Below are positions 7,901 through 16,316 of a DNA stretch of 26,881 nt, in pieces (position 1 is the first letter of the stretch; every line of letters starts with the position of its first letter). The translations under genes were made by a program, and so were the position numbers. The DNA comes from JBDTNL01 sp039933785 (GTDB lineage Bacteria > Acidobacteriota > Thermoanaerobaculia > Multivoradales > JAGPDF01). The notes beneath the pieces are model-generated. The model searched no databases and had not been told where the DNA came from. It saw nothing but the letters and a program-made list of their open reading frames with translations. Location of the stretch: assembly GCA_039933785.1 (NCBI GenBank), contig JBDTNL010000050.1, positions 1 through 26,881 on the forward strand, given 5' to 3'.

Positions 7901-9749
7901 TCTGTCCGCTAGTTGGCGTCGTTGGGCCGTCGTTACCCGCCCCACACCCGCCATAGCGCGCGAACTGTTCCATATAGGGCTTCACCGGCGGGACGATCGT
8001 ACCGCCCGCTACACTCGCGTCTGCCGGCAGGTAGATTCGGAACGAGTTCGCCTGCGGTGCGGTGGTGGGGGGCTGAGTGGTGCTTTCGTAGCCGAAGTAG
8101 TACGGCGCGTAGTTTCCGCGGCTACCGCCCTGGGTGTAGTCGGTGATGGTGTGGGTGGCGTTCCACAGCCCGTAACCGATGCGATCGCTGATGGTGTTCC
8201 AAGCGGTGATCGCGTCGTTCTGCCAAACATCGTTGAGCGAGAGCACGTTGTCGCTGAAATTGAAGCCGCCGCCTCGTCGGACGATCGAGAGCGTACCCCA
8301 GGGGGGGTTGGGCAGCGTCGCGCCATTCTCGTCCGTCGCTCCCGAGTCGAAATCGAAGTCGAACTCGTGCGTGGTACAGCCGGCGGTCACGTACGGATAG
8401 CTATTCGCCGTGCGAGTTCGCGTATTCGCGTTGATGCCAGTGATGAGGAACGTTTCGGCGTAGAGGTTGAGCTCGGTCCCACCGCCGGTTGCATCCCCGT
8501 CGTTGGCGCGAATGCCGAAGGCATTGACCGACTGACCCGTGGTCACCGCCGGACTCATGTCCACGCTCAACTGCCAGTGGCCGCGCTGGATCTGGACGGC
8601 GGCCGAGCCTGGAATGGAAACGGTCAGCGCGCGCCAGAATTGATTCGCACCGAGGGCACCGAACGCCACTGCCGCGGGAGCTCCCGCAGCCGCTTGCGCG
8701 GCATGCTGAGCATGCGCGGAGCTGGCCTCAGCCCCGGCGCCGCCGGCCGCCGCCGAGCCGATCGAGAACGCTAGAGTCTGCCCCCCGCCAGCCCCGACGG
8801 CGCCATTGCCCCCTGCCACTGCGAGCCTCAGCACCCGACTGTTGGCCGTGGTGCTTGCCGTGGTGGGCGCCGTGATGGTGTTGTTGGCGGCACCGTTGGT
8901 TGCCGCCGCGGACGGACCGATCACGTTGTTCGGGTCATAGCCCGAGATCGCGATGACGCCGCCGGCGGGCTTCTGGTTGCCTGCCCAGCTGAAGTTGAAC
9001 GGCGTGGTCTCCGTTCCGGCATACACATGCCAAAACACCGCCAAGCGGCAGACCGTGGTCCCGCAGTCTCCCTGATCGATCTGGGTCCACCCCGCGGGCG
9101 CGGCGATGGTCACGCCGGCGCCGTCCTCATCGATGCCGACCGCCGCGATCAGGAGGTTGCCGACCTGCGTGCCGGCCGGTAAGGTCAAGTTGATGCTCGT
9201 GACCTCTCCCAAGGTCCCTGTCGAGGAGGACGCCACTACGACCGGCGCGACTGCACTCTCGGCATTCGAGTCGTAAAACGACTGCCAGATGTTGTCGCCG
9301 GTGTTGTTGGTGACCGCTATGACGCAATTCGCCGCGGTGCCCTTGACGACACGCGCGCGCTGGGCTCCGGTGGGATCGCGGAGGAGATATTGCACGCAGG
9401 AGCCGTTCGCGTTGAGCTCGCGGTCGCGCTCGTTCGTGTCGTCCGCATTGACCGTGGCTGCCAAAATGTCCGCGTCAAAGAGATCCACCATCAGACGCGG
9501 AAGCCCCGCAGGCACTTCGATGTAGTAGCGGTAGGGCGCGTGGATGCTCGCCGAAACGTAGTCGCCGTAGTTCGTCGGCACGCCCGAGCCCTGCTGGTTG
9601 ATCAACTGGCTGACCGTGTTGGGCGAAGTCGTCGAAGCCGGAGTCGCGCCGGCACGCAGCGCGGTCTCGGGCAGAGTCGAAAGGGCGGCAAGGACGATCA
9701 TGGTTGGAGCCACTCGCCATCCGCGGAAACTCAACTTGATTTGCCGCAT
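4974..9749 (-). CDS. Exported C25 (gingipain-family) cysteine peptidase, paralogue A
   Basis: A 1591-residue protein with a signal peptide in the first ~33 residues (hydrophobic segment MIVLAALSTL). The ATG at 9749 has GGAAGG about 10 bases upstream. The order is: N-terminal beta-rich module with YRYYIEVPAGL and FDADIL; an extra Gly/Ala/Thr-rich module of about 215 residues (168-382) that paralogue B lacks; more beta-rich sequence to about 750; a fibronectin-like segment (about 761-858); and the C25 domain (about 1240-1575) with GSDN, GNDGIPDIAVGRIP, GHG (His1457) and TAMTC (Cys1491). It stops five residues after the last conserved block, so no C-terminal sorting domain is seen. The family cleaves proteins outside the cytoplasm. 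Substrate and anchoring are unknown. Tandem duplication produced A and B. Confidence 0.9.
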   Translation of the reverse strand: MRQIKLSFRGWRVAPTMIVLAALSTLPETALRAGATPASTTSPNTVSQLINQQGSGVPTNYGDYVSASIHAPYRYYIEVPAGLPRLMVDLFDADILAATVNADDTNERDRELNANGSCVQYLLRDPTGAQRARVVKGTAANCVIAVTNNTGDNIWQSFYDSNAESAVAPVVVASSSTGTLGEVTSINLTLPAGTQVGNLLIAAVGIDEDGAGVTIAAPAGWTQIDQGDCGTTVCRLAVFWHVYAGTETTPFNFSWAGNQKPAGGVIAISGYDPNNVIGPSAAATNGAANNTITAPTTASTTANSRVLRLAVAGGNGAVGAGGGQTLAFSIGSAAAGGAGAEASSAHAQHAAQAAAGAPAAVAFGALGANQFWRALTVSIPGSAAVQIQRGHWQLSVDMSPAVTTGQSVNAFGIRANDGDATGGGTELNLYAETFLITGINANTRTRTANSYPYVTAGCTTHEFDFDFDSGATDENGATLPNPPWGTLSIVRRGGGFNFSDNVLSLNDVWQNDAITAWNTISDRIGYGLWNATHTITDYTQGGSRGNYAPYYFGYESTTQPPTTAPQANSFRIYLPADASVAGGTIVPPVKPYMEQFARYGGCGAGNDGPTTPTSGQTTCMTVTVTLVNPSAQAINFGTPSTDEVTVNVPGPVANVWYHLRGTGSPSQGTVTSEPADLGIGTIHWNPGTLAAGATALLSFRVQVHPTGAGTLDLTGNVTTNGTRAVWLDGTANTVQARATYTFGPLCQLSVTAGLLTEALVSDFRAYEESGAVAVEWNTASEAGTVGFYLERFDRTTKRFVRVSKDLLPALAHSPQGGTYRFVDPTASLRDAMSRYRLIEVRADGQRRRLGPFEVKVDWEHGRSAQLVGGQDFERVEHTSEQREVPVAEDAKVASPAAQKPVDSLRIGVRETGIQFISSSTLAQALGETQATVESLLSRGAFTLSKQGQPVWWLADPITRKKPSAGMYFYGEAIHDLYSPDQAYRLTRIAGPVMPAVAVSSGAASVGDTFVDLKHSEVDAFPSTVVPLNPESDYWFWDGFVAGSPGKAFSLDAPGAGAAGSAALKLHFQGISSSGVANEHHVQASLNGVPVGEWRWTGIAASEVSFPISATTLLESGNQLQLTAILDPGTPYSFTDFDFAELGYPRAYRAVSDALIFRPDGHAALSVNGFAGADVRLFDVGNPLQPRSLVGATSTTNAGTFSIGFTPPSGSSTYAAMGPAGGKTPSLRPWIDGQLKASGRGADYLVVTTAALSDAAQRLANARESQGLRTAVVDVEAVMNEFNGGRSNPHALHDFLAYAASFWNPAPRYVVFAGAGSLDYRNLLGNGDSLVPTILVSTSGGLFGSDNRVADLVGNDGIPDIAVGRIPATTVQQLNDYVDKLLAYEADPGAWAGNVLALADAQDQGANFSLDSDQVLSKLSANYLPARIYLDSVPLSAARTQLLSGINSGASFIDYLGHGGLDRLSAGGLLSSSDVGGLQNGSLLPILTAMTCTVNRFTVPGIPSLGEQLVNRAGGGAAAVWAPSALSTSSDAEVLAEKFYSAVSATQAPRLGDLILQALRDFRNSGGNPSMFDIYVLLGDPALRWKPAPRVP
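8600..9248 (-). other. Module present only in C25 paralogue A
   Basis: Aligning the two paralogues by eye, the segment between NIWQSFYDSNA and QIQRGHWQLSVDM in A corresponds to only a few residues in B (NTWTDLLNSTN to RVAGHWELRVDE). The inserted ~215 residues have motifs such as GNLLIAAVGI, APAGWTQI, FWHVYAG and VIAISGYD. These recur in secreted beta-sandwich modules of adhesin-like bacterial proteins. The boundaries are approximate. Confidence 0.65.
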
Positions 9750-9917
9750 GTTTAAGCTGCCTTCCCGTGCGTGCGGCGCCGGCTCAACCCTATAGCCGTG
9801 CGTCTATGTCTAATATTTCCCTACACTTACGAGAGGACTAGAGCAAGGGCGGTGCCAAGGCGTAGCACCGGAAATGCCGCCCGGACCAGGCCCGGCCCGA
9901 CACTTTTCAGAGGTCTC

Positions 9918-9935
9918 GCGCCCACTAAGTGGCGC
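9918..9935 (-). terminator. Possible hairpin at the end of the metH transcript
   Basis: Immediately after the metH stop, minus-strand GCGCC-AC and GT-GGCGC arms can pair with one bulged G and a three-base loop. No T tract follows, so it may only mark the 3' end or need Rho. The rest of the 189-base gap up to peptidase A holds another hairpin (9850-9870) and an AT-richer patch, but no clear promoter that I can score. Confidence 0.3.
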
Positions 9936-9938
9936 CGC

Positions 9939-13451
<3,513 letters not shown>

Positions 13452-13457
13452 GAGAAA

Positions 13458-13496
13458 CGGGCCCGCCTCGTCGTTAAGACAGCGAGAGCGGGCCCG
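13458..13496 (-). promoter_or_regulatory. Strong hairpin before the metH start (likely expression platform)
   Basis: On the minus strand CGGGCCCGC (13496-13488) pairs with GCGGGCCCG (13466-13458), extended inward by CTCG/CGAG past a bulged T. It is followed by TTTCTC and the metH ATG. The only purine-rich ribosome-binding-like stretch (GAGG) lies inside the 3' arm. The hairpin could therefore block translation or act as a weak terminator under control of the upstream riboswitch. Confidence 0.6.
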
Positions 13497-13502
13497 AAAG
13501 AC

Positions 13503-13521
13503 GCCGGCGTGGATTGCCGGC
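13503..13521 (-). other. Small perfect hairpin in the metH leader
   Basis: GCCGGC arms with a 7-base loop, between the SAM aptamer and the start-proximal hairpin. Another small stem (CGTC-TTCT-GACG) lies between it and the aptamer. They may be part of the switching structure; no function is assigned. Confidence 0.4.
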
Positions 13522-13561
13522 CGGACACTTTGATTGCCCCGTCGTCAGAAGACGCTCGCGG

Positions 13562-13657
13562 CCGCATCCCCGTCACGCCACTCGCGTGCGGGAGGGCACC
13601 TTGGGTGTCCGCCCCAGGTTGCCGAGCCCGGATCCAACCGGACCGCTCTCAATGCAG
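13562..13657 (-). ncRNA. SAM-I-clan riboswitch aptamer upstream of metH
   Basis: Read on the minus strand, the leader folds into the four-way layout of the SAM-I clan. P1 is CTGCAT with ATGCGG. After the GAGAG joining strand, P2 is GTCCGG-TTGGAT-CCGGGC. P3 is GGCAACCTGGG with CCCAAGGTGCC, carrying the signature GGCAACC and AAGGTGCC. P4 is CGCACGC-GAGTG-GCGTG-A-CG. The P2 loop GGA can pair with TCC between P3 and P4, the position of the SAM-I pseudoknot. Location upstream of metH fits: S-adenosylmethionine would repress methionine synthesis. P2 is shorter than usual and shows no kink-turn, so this may be a SAM-I/IV-type variant rather than classical SAM-I. Identification is by motif and pairing only. 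Confidence 0.85.
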
Positions 13658-13661
13658 GTCT

Positions 13662-13690
13662 AGAGTACGGCAGCGGGCGGGCGAGGTCAA
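13662..13690 (-). promoter_or_regulatory. Predicted metH promoter
   Basis: TTGACC (13690-13685) and TACTCT (13667-13662) on the minus strand with 17-base spacing. The expected start, near 13655, falls at the 5' strand of riboswitch P1, giving a leader of about 200 bases. The same TTGAC-17-TACTCT layout occurs before the gene at 25775. Confidence 0.55.
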
Positions 13691-13724
13691 TGGAAAGCGT
13701 TGGGCTCCCGAACGCGTGTTCCCA

Positions 13725-14077
13725 GCCCCGCAGGGGCGGCCTAACACGAGCCCAGGGCAGCGCCCTGGGCGGGCTCGCATGAACCACGACCGCCTGGCGA
13801 AACCGCGCGAAAACCGCCCTTGCATGGACCGCGAACGTTCGGCGAAACCGCGACAACCGCCCTCGCTTGAACCACGACCGTCTGGCGAAACCGCGGAAAC
13901 CGCCGTCGGCTGAACCGCGACCGCCCGACGAAACCGCGAAAACCGCCCTCGCATGAACCACGAGCCTTCGGCGAAACCGCGACAACCGCCCCCGCATGGA
14001 CCGCGAGCCTTCGGCGAAACCGCGAACGCCGCCCAGGGCGTTGCCCTGGGCTGATGTTGGGATTGCCCCTGCGGGGC
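13725..14077. repeat. Inverted-arm-bounded repeat element between metH and metF
   Basis: The outer palindrome GCCCCGCAGGGGC (13725-13737) has its exact reverse complement at 14065-14077. The inner palindromes GCCCAGGGC-AGC-GCCCTGGGC (13750-13770) and GCCCAGGGC-GTT-GCCCTGGGC (14031-14051) are reverse complements of each other except at one loop base. The arms therefore form inverted repeats of about 46 bases, each with two nested hairpins, enclosing a 43-bp tandem array. No transposase and no target-site duplication are seen. This element, the metH promoter and the metH leader together account for the whole 641-base gap between metH and metF. Confidence 0.75.
13777..14033. repeat. Six contiguous 43-bp direct repeats
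   Basis: Units start at 13777 (45 bp), 13822, 13865, 13908, 13951 and 13994 (the last one cut at about 40 bp). The shared core is GCATGAACC, then a variable 10-12 base section, then GGCGAAACCGCG and AACCGCC. Units are imperfect and contiguous, without spacers. The 43-bp period is not a multiple of three, so each copy shifts the reading frame, which argues against a coding repeat. Within each unit the two halves resemble each other (GAACC..CGACCGCC and GAAACCGCG..AACCGCC), suggesting an older ~21-bp period. Confidence 0.85.
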
Positions 14078-14092
14078 GGGCCTTTGTGATCC

Positions 14093-15061
14093 TTAGTGGT
14101 GGGCTCGAAGTCCCAGATCGACTCGGCTAAACAACGCGTTCACGGCCTTGGCGCTCTGCATCACGTAGAAGTGAATCGACGGCACGTTCAGGTTCAGCAG
14201 CTCCTCGACCTGGCGCGCCGCCCAGGCGACGCCGACTTCGAGGATGCCTGCGTCGTCGGCCGCGAGCACTTCGTCGGAGAGCTCTGACGGGATGTCGACG
14301 AAGAAGTTACGCGGAATGCTCTGCAGCTGCGCGCGCGACGAGAGGATCTTCAGGCCCGGGATGATCGGCACCTTGATCCCCGCCGCGCGGCATTGCTCGA
14401 GATACGCAACATACTTGCGGTTGTCGAAGAACATCTGGGTCACGATGTACTCGGCGCCGGCCTCCACCTTGGCCTTGGCGTGCCGGATGTCGGTCTCGAG
14501 GTTGGGTGCCTCGAAGTGCTTCTCTGGATAGCCGCCGACGCCGACGCAGAATTTCGTCGGCTCGGCGTCGAGCAGGTCCTGCTCGAGGTAGTGCCCGGCG
14601 TTCATGCCGGTGATCTGTCGCACTAGGTCTTCGGCAAAACGGTTGATGCTCCGCCCGGGCTGGATCGGCTTCTGATACCCGCTGTCGTCGCCGCGCACCG
14701 CCAGCACGTTGTCGATGCCGAGGTACTTGAGCTCGATCAGGAAGTCTTCGGTCTCTTCGCGCGTGAACCCGTGGCAGAGCACGTGCGGCACGGCGTCGAT
14801 GTTGTACTTGTTCTGAATCAGCGCGCAGACGCCGAGCGTGCCCGGGCGCTTGCGCTTGACGCGCCGCATGATGCCGCGCGGCGTCTCGTCGTAGATCGCC
14901 TCGGCCGCATGGCTGGTGATGTCGATGAACGGCGGCCGGTAGCGCACCAGGTCGTCGATCAGCGCCAGCAGCGACTGGATGTTGCCACCGCGCAGGGGCG
15001 GAATGATCTCGAAGCTGATCAGCGGCCGGTCGGCGCGCTCGAGGTGTTCGGTGACTCGCAT
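14093..15061 (-). CDS. metF: Methylenetetrahydrofolate reductase MetF
   Basis: A 322-residue flavoenzyme that reduces 5,10-methylene-tetrahydrofolate to 5-methyl-tetrahydrofolate, the methyl donor for MetH. SFEIIPP near the N-terminus carries the expected acidic catalytic residue (Glu18, matching E. coli Glu28). VLAVRGDD and GVGGYPEKH are the conserved barrel motifs, and FFDNRKYVAYLEQCRAAGI and PIIPGLKIL are typical of the C-terminal half. The reading frame extends 62 codons further upstream, but that part overlaps the preceding gene and is low-complexity Arg/Ala sequence. The ATG at 15061, 8 bases after the upstream stop, gives the normal family length. No strong ribosome binding site is seen, which fits translational coupling to the upstream gene. 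The stop is followed by the repeat element's hairpins. Confidence 0.96.
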   Translation of the reverse strand: MRVTEHLERADRPLISFEIIPPLRGGNIQSLLALIDDLVRYRPPFIDITSHAAEAIYDETPRGIMRRVKRKRPGTLGVCALIQNKYNIDAVPHVLCHGFTREETEDFLIELKYLGIDNVLAVRGDDSGYQKPIQPGRSINRFAEDLVRQITGMNAGHYLEQDLLDAEPTKFCVGVGGYPEKHFEAPNLETDIRHAKAKVEAGAEYIVTQMFFDNRKYVAYLEQCRAAGIKVPIIPGLKILSSRAQLQSIPRNFFVDIPSELSDEVLAADDAGILEVGVAWAARQVEELLNLNVPSIHFYVMQSAKAVNALFSRVDLGLRAHH

Positions 15062-15069
15062 CGCGCTGC

Positions 15070-16296
15070 CTATTCTACCGCCACCGCGCGGCGGGCGCGG
15101 ACGTAGCGCGCCGCGGCGTCGAAAGGACGGCGCAGCCGGAGTCGGAGGATACCGAGCGCTCCGCGCGGCGCACCGTAGATTGCCACCAGCTCGGCGCCGC
15201 TCGGAAAAAGCGCTCGACGCAGAACGCGCAGTCGAGCGAGGGGCCACCAGCTTTCGCTCAACGGCCGCGAGAACTCGGCCTTCAGCGCAATGCGATACCG
15301 CGGATCGAGAGTCCCCACCAGAATGTGGTCGAGCAGGGCCCGCGAATCGCCTTCGCCGGGCGCCTTACCCGACGCCAGCTCATCGCCAAGAGCGAGCACC
15401 GCTCGAGCCTCCCGCACCGAGACGTCGCGCTCGATCCAGGTGATCCACGTCGGCGCCGCAAGCGTCGCCGACCCTTCCGCGACGAGGTCGCGCAGGTCGG
15501 CGACCATCTGGAAAAGCGGATAGGACCCCGGCGCCCCCCGGTGCTGGGCCAGCCCGTGGACCACGGCGTGAGCCGCCAGGAAACCGACCGAAGGCGTCGC
15601 CGCGTTCGGCGGGAAGCCTGGGATGGTCTTCTGCTCGCCCGAACGCAGGACATCCTCCAGGCGCGCAAAGCGCTTGGTGTCCGAGCCCTGCTGCAAGCGC
15701 ACGCCGGGCACGTGGGTATGAATCTCGACCACGCCTCGCCGCGGGTGCGCGAGCGCCGGAAGTTGGTGGTCGTACTCCGGTATCGAGGACGGCACGAATC
15801 CATCGCGCCGCAGCGTCTCGAACAGTCCCGACGCAGCGCTCTCGGCGACCAACACGTCGAGATCCGCCCCCGCCCGCGCCGCCGGACTGGAATGCCCGGC
15901 GAGGCAGAGCCCGGCGAGCTTGAGGAAGATCATCGGCGGCGCCCCGTCAAGGGTCGCGAGATCGCGCGCCAGGTCCAGGATCTGCTGACTGCGAGCCTCG
16001 GCCGCGGCATGATCGACCGCCAGTCGTCGGGCCGCCTCCGGCCCGAGAGCTACGCGCAGTTGATCGAAACCCAAGCGGTCCACCGCGCGGGCCGCGAGCC
16101 CCAAGCGTCGGAGCAAATCGGCGGCCCTCGACGGATCCGCCAGAGGCCGAGCCTCGGAGGCCAGTCGATCCATCGGCGCGAAAGCCGCCGCGAGCACCCA
16201 GGCGGTCTCGGCGTCGAGCTCGGCACGCGGGGCTCGCCATGGCGGCGCCGATGAAGCGCTCGCCGGAACCTCGAATGAACGGTCCGCCGCGGTCAT
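15070..16296 (-). CDS. Nucleotidyltransferase-fold protein (NTP_transf_5-like)
   Basis: A 408-residue cytoplasmic protein. FLKLAGLCLAG followed by R141-x-G-x-D145-x-D147-x-LV matches the conserved core of the uncharacterised nucleotidyltransferase family often found in polysaccharide and RiPP loci. A further conserved VVEIHTH (Glu191, His193) follows, and the rest is mostly helical with an Arg-rich C-terminus. Substrate and product are unknown. I chose the ATG at 16296: the 37 residues upstream in the same frame are Arg/Gly-rich and overlap the divergent gene. There is no Shine-Dalgarno sequence, and a TATAGT hexamer ends 6 bases before the ATG, so the message may be leaderless. The stop lies 8 bases from the metF start. 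Function in the polysaccharide locus is inferred from position. Confidence 0.8.
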   Translation of the reverse strand: MTAADRSFEVPASASSAPPWRAPRAELDAETAWVLAAAFAPMDRLASEARPLADPSRAADLLRRLGLAARAVDRLGFDQLRVALGPEAARRLAVDHAAAEARSQQILDLARDLATLDGAPPMIFLKLAGLCLAGHSSPAARAGADLDVLVAESAASGLFETLRRDGFVPSSIPEYDHQLPALAHPRRGVVEIHTHVPGVRLQQGSDTKRFARLEDVLRSGEQKTIPGFPPNAATPSVGFLAAHAVVHGLAQHRGAPGSYPLFQMVADLRDLVAEGSATLAAPTWITWIERDVSVREARAVLALGDELASGKAPGEGDSRALLDHILVGTLDPRYRIALKAEFSRPLSESWWPLARLRVLRRALFPSGAELVAIYGAPRGALGILRLRLRRPFDAAARYVRARRAVAVE

Positions 16297-16316
16297 CCGG
16301 CTACTATAGATGCGAC
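16297..16316. promoter_or_regulatory. 20-base divergent start region with overlapping -10 elements
   Basis: Only 20 bases separate the ATG at 16296 (minus) from the ATG at 16317 (plus). At its centre is CTATAG, giving TATAGA on the plus strand (16305-16310) and TATAGT on the minus strand (16308-16303). Each hexamer is exactly 6 bases from its own ATG, the spacing expected for leaderless transcripts from a symmetric bidirectional promoter. No ribosome binding site fits on either side. Confidence 0.5.

Noticed and set aside
765..9749. Type IX secretion substrate status for the C25 peptidases
   Set aside because: Gingipains usually carry a C-terminal sorting domain; both proteins here end within about 5-20 residues of the catalytic domain's last conserved block.
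9750..9938. c-di-GMP or other riboswitch before peptidase A
   Set aside because: Stretches such as GCACGG and AAGGCAGC looked suggestive, but the conserved GEMM core and stems could not be assembled.
13562..13657. Cobalamin riboswitch upstream of metH
   Set aside because: B12 control of metH was considered, but no B12-box-like sequence is present on the metH strand, while the SAM-clan signatures and stems fit throughout.
13545..13997. 150-residue minus-strand protein made of repeated RGRLSRFRR/VVHARAVFA segments
   Set aside because: The 43-bp period shifts frame in every unit, the frame covers the metH promoter and riboswitch, and there is no start signal. It is a by-product of the repeat.
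13777..14033. CRISPR array
   Set aside because: The 43-bp units follow each other with no unique spacers, the units vary internally, and no cas gene is nearby.
15325..16254. 309-residue plus-strand reading frame
   Set aside because: It is antisense to the nucleotidyltransferase-like gene and composed of Arg-rich low-complexity sequence.
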